Positions 17,455-28,336 of a stretch of 64,000 nt of DNA are shown here, piece by piece. Each line of letters opens with the position of its first letter. The stretch's first letter is position 1. The notes under the pieces were generated by a model. That model was not told the DNA's origin and did no database searches. It saw nothing but the letters and a program-made list of their open reading frames with translations. Source of the stretch: Bisbaumannia pacifica (lineage in GTDB: Bacteria; Pseudomonadota; Gammaproteobacteria; Pseudomonadales; Halomonadaceae); the NCBI RefSeq assembly GCF_007989625.1, contig NZ_BJUK01000003.1:62001-126000 (forward strand), read 5' to 3'. The translations under genes were made by a program, and so were the position numbers.

Positions 17455-19272
17455 CTAGAGGCGTTCGACCTCGGCCTCATCACGCAGGTGTTCCAGCAGG
17501 CCGGTCAGCGCCGACTGCGCCCGCAGCCGTTCCGCCATGCGCCCGACCAGCGCTTCCAGTTCGGCGTCGGCCTCGCCCTCGCTTACCGCTTCCAGGGCCA
17601 CCACGGCGACGCCCTGCTCGCTACTGGCGATGCCATAGCGCGGCGCCTCGTCGGGACGCGGCAGGCGGAAGGCCTCGGCGAGCACCGCCGCGGGGACCGC
17701 TTCGTCACCAGTGCGACTCGCCTGCTCGACGCGGGTCCACGCCCAATCGGGGGTATCACCATGCCGCAGGGCGTCCAGGCGCGTCTCGGCGAGCGCGACC
17801 AGGGCCTCCTGCTGGCGCTCGGCGGTCAGCTCGGCGACCACCCGGTCGCGGACTTCTTCCAGGGGCGGCGTCGCGGCCGGACGATGCTCGGCCACCCGCA
17901 CCACCAGGCGGCGATCTTCGTCAAGCTCGATCACCTCGCTGTTGAAGCCCTCGGTCAGCACCTCGTCGCTGAAGGCCTCGCGCATCACCCCCGGCTCGCC
18001 GAGCACGCCCTGCGCATGCTCGCGGGTCAGCCAGTCGCTCTCCTGCCGTGCCAGCCCCAGGTCATCCGCCACGCTGACCAGATCATCGGCGGCGAAGCTC
18101 TCATCGATCAGGCGCTGGTTCAAGCGATTGAAATCATCGCTCACCGCGGCCAGGGCTACCTCCTCGCGCAGCTCGTCGCGCAGCGCCTCCAGCGGCGGAA
18201 GATCGAGCTCGGTAACGGCGACCAAATGCAGGCCATTGTCGGTCTCGACGATCTCGGAGACCTGCCCGGGTGCCAGGGCGAAGGCGGCATCCTCGAAGGC
18301 CTCGCCGAAGAACCCGCGGCTGATAAAGCCGAGGTCACCGCCCTGCTCCGCGGAGCTGGTATCGTCGGAGTAGCGGGCGGCCAGGGTGGCGAAATCGTCG
18401 CCCTCGGCGAGGCGTTCACGCACTTCCTCGAGGCGCGCTTCGGCCTCGTCACGGCCACGCTCATCGCCGAAGGTCACCATGATATGCGAGACCCGGCGCT
18501 CGGCATCGCGCGCCCGCTCGGCATAGGCCGCCTCCAGCTGCTCCTCGCTGACCTCCCGCTCATCGGCCAGGCGCTGACGATCGAGCAGCACATAGGCCAG
18601 GCGCACCTGCTCCGGGCGCTGGTAACGTTCGGCATTGGCCTCGTAGTAGGCGGCGATCTCCGCCTCGCTCACCGTGACCGGCGCCTCCAGGTCGTCGGCG
18701 GTCAGCCGATGATAACGGAAGCTGCGCACCTGACGCTGCAGGGACGCCAGGCGCTCGCGCTCGCTCTCCAGGGTAAAGTCGCTGAGAATCAATCCATTCT
18801 GCAGTTGCTCGCGACGCAGGTCGCTGCGCAGCTGCTCGCGGAAGCCGAGCGGCGTATAGCCGGCACTGGCCAGGCGATTGCGGAAGATCTCCCGATCGAA
18901 GCGCCCCTCCTGGTCGTGGAACTGCGGCAGGGTCAGGAGGATGCGATCGAGCTGCTCCTCGGAGAGGTGCAGGCCGCCGTCGCCGGCGTACTGATCCAGC
19001 AGGCGCAGGGTAATCAGCTCATCGAGCACCTGGCCACGCAGGGCGCGCTCCTGCTCCGGCGGTACCTGGCCGCTACGCAGGGCACGCTGCACCTGAAGCT
19101 CCACCTCCTGGCGGGTAATCGGCTCCCCATTGACCTTGGCGACGTCATTGGCGCCACCGGTAAAGAGCCCGATCAGGGCGTCGGCCCCGAACAGCGCCAT
19201 GGTCAGGACGATGGCGCCGATAATGATCTTGGCGCCCCAGCTCTTGGAGCGATCGCGAATACTTTGCAGCAT
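17455..19272 (-). CDS. ppiD: Periplasmic folding chaperone / peptidyl-prolyl isomerase PpiD
   Basis: Membrane-anchored chaperone of 605 residues helping envelope proteins emerging from the Sec translocon. One transmembrane anchor (about residues 16-36, IIIGAIVLTMALFG) leaves the bulk in the periplasm. A SurA-like N-terminal region is followed by a parvulin domain (RRVSHIMVTFGDE to FGEAFEDAAFALAPGQVSEIV, about 255-355) and a long helical C-terminal region. The position next to hupB-lon-clpX is the classical one. Confidence 0.93.
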   Translation of the reverse strand: MLQSIRDRSKSWGAKIIIGAIVLTMALFGADALIGLFTGGANDVAKVNGEPITRQEVELQVQRALRSGQVPPEQERALRGQVLDELITLRLLDQYAGDGGLHLSEEQLDRILLTLPQFHDQEGRFDREIFRNRLASAGYTPLGFREQLRSDLRREQLQNGLILSDFTLESERERLASLQRQVRSFRYHRLTADDLEAPVTVSEAEIAAYYEANAERYQRPEQVRLAYVLLDRQRLADEREVSEEQLEAAYAERARDAERRVSHIMVTFGDERGRDEAEARLEEVRERLAEGDDFATLAARYSDDTSSAEQGGDLGFISRGFFGEAFEDAAFALAPGQVSEIVETDNGLHLVAVTELDLPPLEALRDELREEVALAAVSDDFNRLNQRLIDESFAADDLVSVADDLGLARQESDWLTREHAQGVLGEPGVMREAFSDEVLTEGFNSEVIELDEDRRLVVRVAEHRPAATPPLEEVRDRVVAELTAERQQEALVALAETRLDALRHGDTPDWAWTRVEQASRTGDEAVPAAVLAEAFRLPRPDEAPRYGIASSEQGVAVVALEAVSEGEADAELEALVGRMAERLRAQSALTGLLEHLRDEAEVERL

Positions 19273-19362
19273 GATGCCCTCGGCAAAGAATATGGCAAGA
19301 AGGTGCGCAGACGATGATAGCCGGCCCCGGGCCCCGCGGACCAGGCGGCATCAACGGACAAC

Positions 19363-19391
19363 AAAAAGGCGCATCGCCGAGACGATGCGCC
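19363..19391 (-). terminator. Terminator of hupB
   Basis: Nine-base-pair stem GGCGCATCG/CGATGCGCC with a 6-base loop and TTTTT on the minus strand, about 30 bp after the hupB stop codon. Confidence 0.85.
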
Positions 19392-19423
19392 TAGTACGGA
19401 GTCGACCGCAGGCGTGTCTGCCC

Positions 19424-19696
19424 TTAGTTGACCGAATCCTTGAGCGCCTTGCCGGCCTTGAAGCTGGGCACCTTGGCGGCGCTGATCTCGATGGGCTGAC
19501 CGGTCTGCGGATTGCGACCGGTGCGCGCGGCACGCTCCTTGACGGCGAAGGTACCAAAACCGACCAGGGAGACGGAATCCCCTTTCTTCAGGCTGTCGGT
19601 AACGGCCTCAACCATGGCATCCAGTGCGCGGGTGGCCGCAGCCTTGGGAATATCGGCAGACGCGGCAATGGCTTCGATCAGCTCGGACTTGTTCAC
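19424..19696 (-). CDS. hupB: DNA-binding protein HU-beta
   Basis: Nucleoid protein of exactly 90 residues that bends [14 protein letters not shown] at the N-terminus, VGFGTFAV and the DNA-intercalating arm with [10 protein letters not shown] are diagnostic. It lies between lon and ppiD and has its own terminator, so it is probably transcribed alone from a promoter in the lon-hupB gap. Confidence 0.97.
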   Translation of the reverse strand: MNKSELIEAIAASADIPKAAATRALDAMVEAVTDSLKKGDSVSLVGFGTFAVKERAARTGRNPQTGQPIEISAAKVPSFKAGKALKDSVN

Positions 19697-19871
19697 ACTT
19701 CACCCCTTGAATATTGCAAAAATTGACATGTGGCAGCGCTGGCTCGAGGCGGCTTACGCGATCACAGCAAGGCGCTTTTTATAGCAATGCGGCGAAAGAC
19801 CTGTCAAGCAACCTCTAGCGCTAGCGCGCATATGGCGGGCTTTTCTGCCCACCATGATGCAAAAAACCACC

Positions 19872-22277
19872 TTAATGAGTACTAACCACCGAACGGGAAG
19901 ATGTCGGGTCATCGGGGCGTTTTTTCTCGCCATCGACATCTGCCTTTTCCACCAGTGCCGTATCGAGAACCTCATCGATCCAACGCACGGGCCTGATGTC
20001 CAGGGCTTCCTTGATATTGTCCGGGACCTCCTTGAGGTCGCGCCGGTTCTCCTCTGGTATTAGCACAATCTTTATACCACCGCGCCGGGCGGCCAGCAAT
20101 TTCTCCTTGAGGCCGCCGATGGGCAGCACCTCGCCGCGCAGGTTGACCTCGCCGGTCATCGCCAGGTCGCAGCGCACCGGGCGTTCGCTGAAGGCGGAGA
20201 CCATGGCGGTGACCATGGCGATACCGGCGCTGGGGCCGTCCTTGGGGGTCGCCCCTTCCGGCACATGAATATGCAGGTCTTCCTTCTCGAAACGCTCCGG
20301 GTCGATACCCAGGGCCTGGGCGCGGGAGCGCACCACCGTCAGGGCGGCGCTGACCGACTCCTTCATCACATCGCCCAACGAGCCGGTCTTGTTGAGGCGC
20401 CCCTTGCCCGGGGTGACCACCGACTCGATATTCAGCAGCTCGCCACCCACCGAGGTCCAGGCCAGGCCGGTAACCCGCCCCACCTGGTTCTCCTGGTCGG
20501 CCAGCCCATAGCTGTAGCGCCGCACCCCGGCATAGTGCTCGATATCGGCGGCCTTGAGCTCGCGGGCCGCCTGGGCGCCCTCCTTGGCCTCCGCCTCGAG
20601 GCGCTCGCGCAGCACCTTACGGCACACCTTGGCGATCTGCCGCTCCAGCTCGCGCACCCCGGCCTCGCGGCTGTAGTAGCGAATCAGCTCGAGGATGGCA
20701 TCGTCGGCGAGGCTCAGCTCGTCCTCCTTGAAGCCATTGGCCTTGAGCTGCTTGGGCACCAGGTAGCGCTTGGCGATGGCCAGCTTCTCGTCCTCGGTGT
20801 AGCCGGGCAGACGAATGATCTCCATGCGGTCCAGCAAGGGCCCGGGGATGTTCATGGAGTTGGCGGTGCAGATGAACATCACCTCGGAGAGGTCATAATC
20901 CAGCTCCAGGTAGTGATCGCTGAACTTGTCGTTCTGCTCCGGGTCGAGCACCTCGAGCAGCGCCGAGGCGGGATCGCCGCGGTGATCCATGCCGATCTTG
21001 TCCACCTCGTCGAGGAGGAACAGCGGGTTCTTGACCTCCGCCTTGCTCATGCGCTGGATCAGCTTGCCGGGCAAGGAGCCGATATAGGTGCGGCGGTGAC
21101 CACGAATCTCCGACTCGTCGCGCACCCCGCCCAGGGCCAGGCGCACATACTTGCGGTTGGTGGCCCGGGCGATGGACTGCCCCAGGGAGGTCTTGCCCAC
21201 CCCGGGCGGCCCCACCAGGCAGAGCACCGGCCCCTTGAGCTTCTTGACGCGCTTCTGCACCGCCAGGTACTCGAGGATCCGCTCCTTGACCTCCTCCAGG
21301 CCGTAGTGGTCCTCGTCCAGCACCTCGGCGGCCCGCACCAGGTCATGCTTGACCCGGGTGCGCTTCTTCCAGGGCACCGAGATCAGCCAGTCCAGGTAGG
21401 AGCGCACCACCGTGGCCTCGGCGGAGTTGGGCGCCATCATCTTCAGCTTGCCGAGTTCCTGGGTCGCCTTCTCGGCGGCCTCCTTGGGCATGCCGGATTC
21501 CTGGATCGCCGTCTCGTACTTCTCCGCCTCGCTGGGCACGTTCTCGAGCTCGCCCATCTCCTTCTGGATGGCCTTCATCTGCTCGTTGAGGTAGTACTCC
21601 CGCTGCGACTTCTCCATCTGGTCCTTGACCCGGGAACGAATGCGCTTCTCGACCTGCAGCAGGTCGATCTCCGCCTCGATCAGGGCCATCAGGTGCTCGA
21701 TACGATCGCGCACCCGATCCATCTCCAGCAGCTCCTGTTTGTCGCCGATCTTCAGCGACAGATGGGCGCAGATGGTATCCACCAGCCGGCTCGGATCCTC
21801 GATGCCGGCCAGGGAGTTGAGCACCTCGTTGGGCACCTTCTTGGAGAGCTTGACGTACTGCTCGAACTGATTGAGCAGCACCCGCACCAGGGAATCCTGC
21901 TCCCGCTCGGACAGCGGCTCACTCTCGCGCAGGCGCACCTCGCCGCGGGTGTAGCCATCGACCTCGTCGAGACGCGTCACGTCGGCACGGGACTCGCCCT
22001 CGATCAGCACCTTGACGGTGCCGTCGGGGAGCTTGAGCAACTGCATGATCTCCGCCACGGTCCCCACGGCGAAGAGGTCATTACGATCGGGGTCGTCCTG
22101 ACCCGCCTCGCGCTGCGCCACCAGCAGCACGCGCTTGTCGGCGGCCATGGCGGCCTCCAGGGCCAGGATCGATTTCTCGCGGCCCACGAACAGCGGAATG
22201 ACCATCTGCGGGTAGACGACCACATCGCGCAGGGGCAACAAGGGCAGACTCTGGGTCTGTTCGGCATTCTGCTGCAT
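19872..22277 (-). CDS. lon: ATP-dependent protease Lon
   Basis: Cytosolic AAA+ serine protease of 801 residues, degrading misfolded and regulatory proteins. The N-terminal substrate domain starts [15 protein letters not shown]. Walker A is [11 protein letters not shown], the arginine-finger region is intact, and the catalytic Ser is in [11 protein letters not shown] (about 680) with the partner Lys downstream. A charged C-terminal extension after [12 protein letters not shown] is slightly longer than in E. coli (784 residues). A heat-shock promoter lies immediately upstream. Confidence 0.97.
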   Translation of the reverse strand: MQQNAEQTQSLPLLPLRDVVVYPQMVIPLFVGREKSILALEAAMAADKRVLLVAQREAGQDDPDRNDLFAVGTVAEIMQLLKLPDGTVKVLIEGESRADVTRLDEVDGYTRGEVRLRESEPLSEREQDSLVRVLLNQFEQYVKLSKKVPNEVLNSLAGIEDPSRLVDTICAHLSLKIGDKQELLEMDRVRDRIEHLMALIEAEIDLLQVEKRIRSRVKDQMEKSQREYYLNEQMKAIQKEMGELENVPSEAEKYETAIQESGMPKEAAEKATQELGKLKMMAPNSAEATVVRSYLDWLISVPWKKRTRVKHDLVRAAEVLDEDHYGLEEVKERILEYLAVQKRVKKLKGPVLCLVGPPGVGKTSLGQSIARATNRKYVRLALGGVRDESEIRGHRRTYIGSLPGKLIQRMSKAEVKNPLFLLDEVDKIGMDHRGDPASALLEVLDPEQNDKFSDHYLELDYDLSEVMFICTANSMNIPGPLLDRMEIIRLPGYTEDEKLAIAKRYLVPKQLKANGFKEDELSLADDAILELIRYYSREAGVRELERQIAKVCRKVLRERLEAEAKEGAQAARELKAADIEHYAGVRRYSYGLADQENQVGRVTGLAWTSVGGELLNIESVVTPGKGRLNKTGSLGDVMKESVSAALTVVRSRAQALGIDPERFEKEDLHIHVPEGATPKDGPSAGIAMVTAMVSAFSERPVRCDLAMTGEVNLRGEVLPIGGLKEKLLAARRGGIKIVLIPEENRRDLKEVPDNIKEALDIRPVRWIDEVLDTALVEKADVDGEKKRPDDPTSSRSVVSTH

Positions 22278-22314
22278 CGCAGACGTTCCTCAAAACTCGA
22301 AGGGATTGGTCAGG

Positions 22315-22343
22315 TGATGGGGGCGAGCCGGGCGCTTTGCAAG
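22315..22343 (-). promoter_or_regulatory. Sigma-32 type heat-shock promoter of lon
   Basis: On the minus strand CTTGCAA (-35) is followed after 14 bases by CCCCATCA (-10), close to the RpoH consensus CTTGAAA-N13-15-CCCCAT. It ends about 40 bp before the lon start codon, as in other gammaproteobacteria. Confidence 0.72.
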
Positions 22344-22353
22344 CGTGGCACAC

Positions 22354-22377
22354 AAAAAAGGGCCGCCGGGGCGGCCC
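22354..22377 (-). terminator. Terminator of clpX
   Basis: Eight-base-pair GGGCCGCC/GGCGGCCC stem followed on the minus strand by six T residues, 19 bp after the clpX stop. It separates clpX from the lon heat-shock promoter. Confidence 0.85.
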
Positions 22378-22395
22378 CATGAGGCGGGGAGGCGC

Positions 22396-23676
22396 CTAGC
22401 CGTCCTTGCCGGCCACCTTGCCCTCATCCTGCTGAGAGTAGATCAACAGCGGCTCGCTCTCGCCGGCGATGACCGAGGCGTCGATCACCACCTGAGTGAC
22501 GCCCTCCAGGGAGGGGATCTCGTACATGGTGTCGAGCAGCACCGCCTCGAGAATCGAACGCAGCCCGCGGGCCCCGGTCTTGCGTGCCATGGCCTTGGCG
22601 GCCACCGCCCGCAGGGCGTCCTCGCGGAACTCCAGCTCGACCCCCTCCATCTCGAACAGCTTGGCATACTGTTTGATCAGGGAGTTCTTGGGCTCGGTGA
22701 GGATCTGGATCAGGGCATCCTCGGTGAGCTCGGTCAGGGTGGCGATCACCGGCAGGCGACCGACGAACTCGGGAATCAGGCCGAACTTGACCAGGTCCTC
22801 CGGCTCCACGTCCATCAGCACATCGCCGACGCCCTTGCTCTCGTCCTTACTCTTGACCTCGGCATTGAAGCCGATACCGCCCTTCTCGGCCCGGTCGCGA
22901 ATCACCTTGTCGAGGCCGGCGAAGGCGCCGCCGACGATAAACAGGATATTGCCGGTATCCACCTGCAGGAACTCCTGCTGGGGATGCTTGCGGCCGCCCT
23001 GGGGCGGCACCGAGGCGGTGGTGCCCTCGATCAGCTTGAGCAGGGCCTGCTGCACCCCTTCACCGGAAACGTCGCGGGTGATGGAGGGGTTGTCCGACTT
23101 GCGCGAGATCTTGTCGATCTCGTCGATGTAGACGATGCCGCGCTGGGCCTTCTCCACATCGTAGTCGCACTTCTGCAGCAGCTTCTGGATGATGTTCTCC
23201 ACGTCCTCGCCGACATAGCCCGCCTCGGTGAGGGTGGTGGCATCGGCGATGGTGAAGGGCACGTTGAGCAGCCGCGCCAGGGTCTCGGCGAGCAGGGTCT
23301 TGCCGCTACCGGTGGGACCGATCAGCAGGATATTGGACTTGCCGAGCTCGACGTCGTCGCCCTTGACCCCGGCCCGCAGGCGCTTGTAGTGGTTATAGAC
23401 CGCCACCGACAGCACCATCTTGGCGCGATCCTGGCCGATCACGTAATCATCGAGGGTATGACGGATCTCGCGGGGCGCCGGCAGGCGATCCTCCTCGCTC
23501 TCCGCATCGGCCTCGAGAACCTCTTCACGAATGATGTCGTTGCACAGATCGACACACTCGTCGCAGATGTAGACGGATGGGCCCGCGATCAGCTTACGCA
23601 CTTCGTTCTGATTCTTGCCGCAGAACGAGCAATAAAGCAGCTTGCTGCCCTCGTCCTTGCCTTTGCCGTCGGCCAT
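22396..23676 (-). CDS. clpX: ATP-dependent Clp protease ATP-binding subunit ClpX
   Basis: AAA+ unfoldase of 426 residues. The N-terminal zinc-binding domain has C16, C19, C38 and C41. Walker A is [12 protein letters not shown], Walker B is [11 protein letters not shown], and the pore and ClpP-contacting loops are in the expected places. It lies 76 bp downstream of clpP, transcribed in the same direction. Confidence 0.97.
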   Translation of the reverse strand: MADGKGKDEGSKLLYCSFCGKNQNEVRKLIAGPSVYICDECVDLCNDIIREEVLEADAESEEDRLPAPREIRHTLDDYVIGQDRAKMVLSVAVYNHYKRLRAGVKGDDVELGKSNILLIGPTGSGKTLLAETLARLLNVPFTIADATTLTEAGYVGEDVENIIQKLLQKCDYDVEKAQRGIVYIDEIDKISRKSDNPSITRDVSGEGVQQALLKLIEGTTASVPPQGGRKHPQQEFLQVDTGNILFIVGGAFAGLDKVIRDRAEKGGIGFNAEVKSKDESKGVGDVLMDVEPEDLVKFGLIPEFVGRLPVIATLTELTEDALIQILTEPKNSLIKQYAKLFEMEGVELEFREDALRAVAAKAMARKTGARGLRSILEAVLLDTMYEIPSLEGVTQVVIDASVIAGESEPLLIYSQQDEGKVAGKDG

Positions 23677-23752
23677 TCGCGTACCTCTTGATGAACGGCG
23701 ACCCGCGGGCCGCCGGAAATTGCATGTCGTGGATGCGCTTCAGATCAAGCTA

Positions 23753-24373
23753 TCAGGAGTCCGGACGCTTATCCAGCACGGCATCGATCAGGCCATACTC
23801 CGCCGCCTGGGCGCCGTTCATGAAGTTGTCACGATCGGTATCCCTGGCGATGGTGTCGATATCCTGACCGGTATGGTGAGCGAGGATCTGATTGAGCTTG
23901 TGACGGATACTGAGGATCTCCTTGGTGTGGATCTCGATATCCGACGCCTGCCCCTGGTAGCCACCCAGCGGCTGATGGATCATCATCCGCGAGTTGGGCA
24001 GGCAGTAGCGCTTGCCGGCGGCCCCACCGGCCAGCAGCAGGGCGCCCATGCTGGCGGCCTGGCCGATACAGACGGTGGAGACGTCGGGCTTGACGAACTG
24101 CATGGTGTCGTAGATCGACATCCCGGCGGTCACCGAGCCACCCGGCGAGTTGATATAGAGGTGGATGTCCTTATCGGGATTCTCCGACTCCAGGAACAGC
24201 AGCTGTGCCACCACCAGGTTGGCCATGTAGTCTTCCACCGGGCCCACCAGGAAGATCACGCGCTCCTTGAGCAGTCGCGAGTAGATATCGTAGGCGCGCT
24301 CGCCCCGTGCACTCTGCTCAACCACCATCGGCACCAGGCCGCCGGCATTCTTGATCTCGAAGTCGTTGCCCAT
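23753..24373 (-). CDS. clpP: ATP-dependent Clp protease proteolytic subunit ClpP
   Basis: Serine peptidase of 206 residues forming the ClpXP and ClpAP chamber. The catalytic triad is S108 (GQAASMGA), H133 (MMIHQP) and D182 (DTDRDNF). The start is the ATG at 24373 ([12 protein letters not shown]); the open frame continues upstream but has no family similarity. It stands between tig and clpX, the standard order. Confidence 0.96.
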   Translation of the reverse strand: MGNDFEIKNAGGLVPMVVEQSARGERAYDIYSRLLKERVIFLVGPVEDYMANLVVAQLLFLESENPDKDIHLYINSPGGSVTAGMSIYDTMQFVKPDVSTVCIGQAASMGALLLAGGAAGKRYCLPNSRMMIHQPLGGYQGQASDIEIHTKEILSIRHKLNQILAHHTGQDIDTIARDTDRDNFMNGAQAAEYGLIDAVLDKRPDS

Positions 24374-24464
24374 CGCTGTGGCGTCCTTCTTCCGGTAAGT
24401 GCCCCCGGCGCTTGCCGGGTCCCGTCCCTCGGAAGCGCCGACCGCGAGGTCGGCGTCCCCTGCC

Positions 24465-25823
24465 TTACGCCTTGGCGTCGGCATCCTCTTCGGCATCGGC
24501 CTCGGCATCGTCGCCGGGCTGCTGGTTGGCGGCGGCCAGGGCCTGCTCGTAGGACATCGTCACGTCCTCGACCTTGGCCTGGCCGAGCAGCAGCTCTACG
24601 GCCTTCTCTTCCAGCAGGCCGGACTTGACCTGACTCTTGAGCTGCTCGTTGCTCAGGTAGTAATCGACCACCTGCTGCGGATCTTGATACTGCTCGGCCA
24701 GTTCCTCGACCTTGGCCTTGATCTCGTCGTCGCTGGCGTCGAGTTCATTGACCTTGACCACTTCGGCCAGCAGCAGGCCCACCTGCACACGGCTCTTGGC
24801 CTGATCGGCGAACAGCTCGTTGGGCAGTTGGGAGACGTCGAAGTCCTCGCCCAGGCCGAACTGCTGGGCCGCCTGGCGCTTGAGGCCGTCGGTCTCCTGC
24901 TGGATCAGCGCCTGGGGCACCTCGATCTCGTTGGCCTGCTTGAGGGCTTCCAGCACCTGCTGCTTGACGCGATTCTCGACCGCCTGGGCGGCCTCGCGAG
25001 TCATGTTCTTGCGCACCTCGGCCTGGAAGGCCTCGACGCCACCCTCTTCGACCCCGAACTGCTTGATGAATTCCTCATTCACCTCGGGCAGTTCCTGGCC
25101 GCTGACGGTGTGCACCTTGACCTTGAAGGTGGCTTCCTGACCGGCCAGGTGCTCGGCCTGGTAGTCTTCGGGGAAGGTGACCTTGATCTCTTTCTCTTCA
25201 CCGGCCTTGGCGCCTTCGAGCTGCGCTTCGAAACCGGGAATAAAGCTGTTGGAGCCCAGCACCAGCTGGTGACCCTCGGCGCTGCCGCCCTCGAAAGGCT
25301 CGTCGCCCAGGAAGCCCTGGAAGTCGATGGTGACCTGATCGCCGTCGGCGGCGGCACGCTCGACTTCGGCCCAGGAGGCGTTCTGCTTGCGCAGGGTATC
25401 GATCATCTGCTCGACGTCGGCATCGGTGATCTCGACCTGGGGACGCTCCACCTCGGCGCCCTCGATGCCCTTGAGCTCGACCTCGGGGTAGATCTCGAGG
25501 GTGGCCACGAACTCCAGATCCTTGCCGGATTCGTTGACGGTGGGCTCGATGGCCGGGTAGCCGGCCGGGTTCAGGCTCTCCTGGGTGATCGCCTGGACGT
25601 AGCGCTCACGCATCAGCTCGCCCACCACCTCGTTGCGCACCTGACCGCCGAAGCGCTGGCGCACCACGGCCATCGGCACCTTGCCCTGGCGGAAGCCGTT
25701 GAGGCGCACGTTCTTGGCGGTGTCCTGAAGGCGCGCCGCCACGGCCTGGTCGACCTCGGCCGCGGGAACCTGAACCTTGACGCGGCGCTCGATGCTGGAG
25801 GTCGTCTCGACGGAAACTTGCAT
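24465..25823 (-). CDS. tig: Trigger factor
   Basis: Ribosome-associated chaperone and prolyl isomerase of 452 residues. The ribosome-binding signature is in the GFRQGKVP segment (about 44-51), a FKBP-type domain lies in the middle ([18 protein letters not shown]), and the helical C-terminal arms end in an acidic tail rich in Asp, Glu and Ala. It precedes clpP by 91 bp; two GC-rich dyads in that gap lack T-tracts. Confidence 0.96.
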   Translation of the reverse strand: MQVSVETTSSIERRVKVQVPAAEVDQAVAARLQDTAKNVRLNGFRQGKVPMAVVRQRFGGQVRNEVVGELMRERYVQAITQESLNPAGYPAIEPTVNESGKDLEFVATLEIYPEVELKGIEGAEVERPQVEITDADVEQMIDTLRKQNASWAEVERAAADGDQVTIDFQGFLGDEPFEGGSAEGHQLVLGSNSFIPGFEAQLEGAKAGEEKEIKVTFPEDYQAEHLAGQEATFKVKVHTVSGQELPEVNEEFIKQFGVEEGGVEAFQAEVRKNMTREAAQAVENRVKQQVLEALKQANEIEVPQALIQQETDGLKRQAAQQFGLGEDFDVSQLPNELFADQAKSRVQVGLLLAEVVKVNELDASDDEIKAKVEELAEQYQDPQQVVDYYLSNEQLKSQVKSGLLEEKAVELLLGQAKVEDVTMSYEQALAAANQQPGDDAEADAEEDADAKA

Positions 25824-25996
25824 GAATTATCCTCTACCGACTGGGGGCGTTCGTTACGAATGCATTGAAAGATCAAAGGGCTGATTTTAAGAAGCCCGGT
25901 GCGCGCTGGCAAGCGCCATGCCCGTAAGATGGGGACGATACGCGAGGATCACAAGGGGAAAATGGCAGAACCGCCAGGCGGCGGTAGCAAAAACGC

Positions 25997-26019
25997 AAAA
26001 ACGCCGGCAGACGCCGGCG
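25997..26019 (-). terminator. Terminator of the tRNA operon
   Basis: CGCCGGC/GCCGGCG form a stem with a 4-base loop, followed on the minus strand by TTTTT and then GCGTTTTTG. It lies 23 bp after the tRNA-His gene, between it and tig. Confidence 0.8.
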
Positions 26020-26041
26020 CTTTCGGGGAATACTGAGGCAA

Positions 26042-26117
26042 TGGGGTGGATGATGGGGATCGAACCCACGACCACCGGAGCCACAATCCGGGGCTCTACC
26101 ACTGAGCTACATCCACC
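26042..26117 (-). tRNA. tRNA-His (anticodon GTG)
   Basis: A complete cloverleaf with acceptor GTGGATG/CATCCAC, the D arm TAGCTCAGTGGTAGAGC, anticodon loop TTGTGGC and T arm GGGTTCGATCCC. The extra 5-prime G (position -1) opposite the discriminator C is the identity element of tRNA-His. CCA is encoded. Confidence 0.97.
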
Positions 26118-26170
26118 ATATTCGTCTATCGCGACCCACCGGACCCACTCTGCATACTCGCTTCGCAGGG

Positions 26171-26247
<77 letters not shown>

Positions 26248-26309
26248 ATTGTACGGCCTCACACTCCTGCCTGCAACCCACATCTTAATAAAAATCAATG
26301 AGTTGCCAT

Positions 26310-26386
26310 TGGTCGGGGTGGAGGGATTCGAACCCCCGACATCCTGCTCCCAAAGCAGGCGCGCTACCAGACTGCGCTACACCCCG
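26310..26386 (-). tRNA. tRNA-Pro (anticodon TGG)
   Basis: 77 bases starting CGGGGTGTAGCGCAGTCTGG with acceptor CGGGGTG/CACCCCG, anticodon loop TTTGGGA, T arm GGTTCGAATCC and encoded CCA. It is first in the operon, behind a strong promoter. Confidence 0.97.
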
Positions 26387-26438
26387 CCGGCTTGTCGCAC
26401 GGCCTTGACGACCCCGTGAGCTCGTCAGTGCGTGGCGT

Positions 26439-26466
26439 ATTCTACGGATCTTTCCTTGCTGGTCAA
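26439..26466 (-). promoter_or_regulatory. Strong sigma-70 promoter of the tRNA operon
   Basis: TTGACC (-35) and TAGAAT (-10) are 16 bp apart on the minus strand and followed by the GC-rich discriminator ACGCCACGC, the mark of stringently controlled stable-RNA promoters. Transcription would begin about 45 bases before tRNA-Pro. Confidence 0.75.
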
Positions 26467-26585
26467 GCATCTGTCGCAATCGACTCGATCAAGGCGCTTT
26501 GACTCGCGGCCGGCTCATGCGAAAATCACCGCCCAGATTTCGTCGCCGCCGCCGGCGGTGTCCATTGCTTCCAGGGGAATCGTCG

Positions 26586-27458
26586 ATGACCGCACAACTG
26601 ATCGATGGCAAGGCCATTGCCGCTCACGTCCGCCAGCAAGTCGCCCGTCAGGTAGAGGCTCGGCGCCAGGCCGGCGAGCGCATTCCCGGCCTGGCCGTGG
26701 TCCTGGTGGGCGAAGACCCGGCCTCGGCCGTCTATGTGCGCAACAAGCATCGCGCCTGCGAAGAGGCGGGCCTGCTCTCGCTGCGCCATGAACTGCCGGC
26801 GGACACCACCCAGGCCGACCTGGAGGCCCTGGTCGACCGCCTCAACGCCGACGACAGCGTAGACGGCATCCTGGTGCAGCTGCCCCTCCCCGACCACTTG
26901 GACCCGCGCCCCATTCTCGAGCGCATCCTTCCCCACAAGGACGTCGACGGCTTTCACCCCTACAACCTGGGCCGCCTGGCCCAGCGCCTACCGGTGCTGC
27001 GCCCCTGCACCCCCAAGGGCGTGATGACCCTGCTCCAGGAGAGCGGCCTCAAGGTGCGCGGCCTGGATGCCACCATCGTCGGCGCCTCCAATATCGTCGG
27101 CCGCCCCATGGCCCTGGAGCTGATGCTGGCCGGTTGCACCACTACCATCTGTCACCGCTTCACCGAGGACCTGGAATCCCATGTGCGTCGCGCCGACCTG
27201 CTAGTGGTGGCCGTCGGCAAGCCGGGCCTGGTCAAGGGCGAGTGGGTCAAGCCGGGAGCCATCGTTATCGACGTGGGCATCAACCGTCGGGAAGATGGCA
27301 GCCTGGTCGGCGACGTGGAGTTTGCCCCCGCCGCCGAGCGCGCCAGCCATATCACCCCGGTGCCCGGCGGCGTCGGCCCCATGACGGTGGCCTCCCTGCT
27401 GGAGAACACCCTGTTTGCCGCCGAGCTCCACGACGCCATGCAACGCCAGGACGCTTGA
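26586..27458 (+). CDS. folD: Bifunctional methylenetetrahydrofolate dehydrogenase / methenyltetrahydrofolate cyclohydrolase
   Basis: One-carbon enzyme of 290 residues. The catalytic Lys is in [13 protein letters not shown], the Rossmann motif is [11 protein letters not shown] and the C-terminal signature is [16 protein letters not shown]. The ATG at 26586 begins MTAQLIDGK; earlier in-frame codons encode only an Arg-rich stretch. It is transcribed away from the tRNA operon; TTGACT at 26499 may be its -35 box. Confidence 0.96.
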   Translation: MTAQLIDGKAIAAHVRQQVARQVEARRQAGERIPGLAVVLVGEDPASAVYVRNKHRACEEAGLLSLRHELPADTTQADLEALVDRLNADDSVDGILVQLPLPDHLDPRPILERILPHKDVDGFHPYNLGRLAQRLPVLRPCTPKGVMTLLQESGLKVRGLDATIVGASNIVGRPMALELMLAGCTTTICHRFTEDLESHVRRADLLVVAVGKPGLVKGEWVKPGAIVIDVGINRREDGSLVGDVEFAPAAERASHITPVPGGVGPMTVASLLENTLFAAELHDAMQRQDA

Positions 27459-27500
27459 GGTAGAATCCGCTCCCAACGATTCAGCGAGAACAGAGCCCAG

Positions 27501-28226
27501 ATGAAACGTATTGGCATCATCGGCGCCATGCCGGAAGAAGTCGCCCTCCTCACGTCCCGACTGGAAGGCATGGAAAGCCGCCAACAGGTCGGCTGCACCT
27601 TCTATTCCGGCCGCCTGCATGGCGTCGAGGTGGTGATCCTGCAATCCGGCATCGGCAAGGTGAATGCCGCCGTGGGCACCACCCTGCTGCTGGACAGCTA
27701 CCAGCCGGAGGCGATCATCAATACCGGTTCCGCCGGCGGCTTCGGCGCCGACCTGGACGTCGGCGACGTGGTGATCTCCTCCGAGGTGCGCCACCATGAC
27801 GTCAACGTCGAGGTATTCGGTTACGAGCCCGGCCAGGTGCCGCGCATGCCCGCGGCCTACCTGCCCGACCCGCGACTGGTCCAGGTGGCCCGCGAGTGCA
27901 TCGAAGAACTGGGCGAGCTGCGCGTGGTCGAGGGGCTGATCGCCACCGGCGACAGCTTCATGGCCTGCCCCGAGGCGGTCAGCCAGACCCGGGAGCGCTT
28001 CCCCACCATGCTGGCCGCCGAGATGGAGGCCGCCGCCATCGCCCAGACCTGCCACCTCTATGGCTGCCCCTTCGTGGTGATCCGCGCCCTCTCGGACATC
28101 GCCGGCAAGGAGTCCAATCTCAGCTTCACGGCCTTTATCGATCAGGCCGCGACTCACTCCGCCCAGATGGTGGAGGCCATGGTGCGCCGCCTGGCCACCC
28201 CCAGCGAGGCCACCGCCGACGCCTGA
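27501..28226 (+). CDS. mtnN: 5'-methylthioadenosine / S-adenosylhomocysteine nucleosidase
   Basis: Nucleosidase of 241 residues that recycles methylthioadenosine and S-adenosylhomocysteine. The N-terminus MKRIGIIGAMPEE carries the catalytic glutamate, the ribose-binding segment is EMEAAAIAQTC and the catalytic Asp is in ALSDIAG. It follows folD after 42 bp on the same strand and ends in its own terminator. Confidence 0.95.
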   Translation: MKRIGIIGAMPEEVALLTSRLEGMESRQQVGCTFYSGRLHGVEVVILQSGIGKVNAAVGTTLLLDSYQPEAIINTGSAGGFGADLDVGDVVISSEVRHHDVNVEVFGYEPGQVPRMPAAYLPDPRLVQVARECIEELGELRVVEGLIATGDSFMACPEAVSQTRERFPTMLAAEMEAAAIAQTCHLYGCPFVVIRALSDIAGKESNLSFTAFIDQAATHSAQMVEAMVRRLATPSEATADA

Positions 28227-28249
28227 AGCCACACCCGCGAGTCAGCGCC

Positions 28250-28277
28250 GCGCCGAGCCCCTTGGGCTCGGCGCCTT
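28250..28277 (+). terminator. Terminator after mtnN
   Basis: A 10-bp stem GCGCCGAGCC/GGCTCGGCGC with a 4-base loop followed by CTTT, 23 bp after the mtnN stop. Confidence 0.75.
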
Positions 28278-28291
28278 TCGTTGCAGGAAAG

Positions 28292-28320
28292 GTTTTATGT
28301 ACATAGATTGTATAGAAAAC
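28292..28320. promoter_or_regulatory. 29-bp imperfect palindrome upstream of the lipoprotein hydrolase
   Basis: GTTTT at one end and AAAAC at the other enclose TACA and TGTA half-sites around a central A/T-rich core. It overlaps a possible promoter (TTGCAG at 28281, then TAGATT after 17 bp), and stands out as AT-rich in a GC-rich region. A repressor operator is likely; the regulator is unknown. Confidence 0.5.
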
Positions 28321-28336
28321 CAACTGGAGCCTTCGC

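Noticed and set aside
24374-24464. Terminator between tig and clpP
   Set aside because: Two GC-rich hairpins exist (near 24399 and 24438) but no T-tract follows either, so tig-clpP read-through is more likely.
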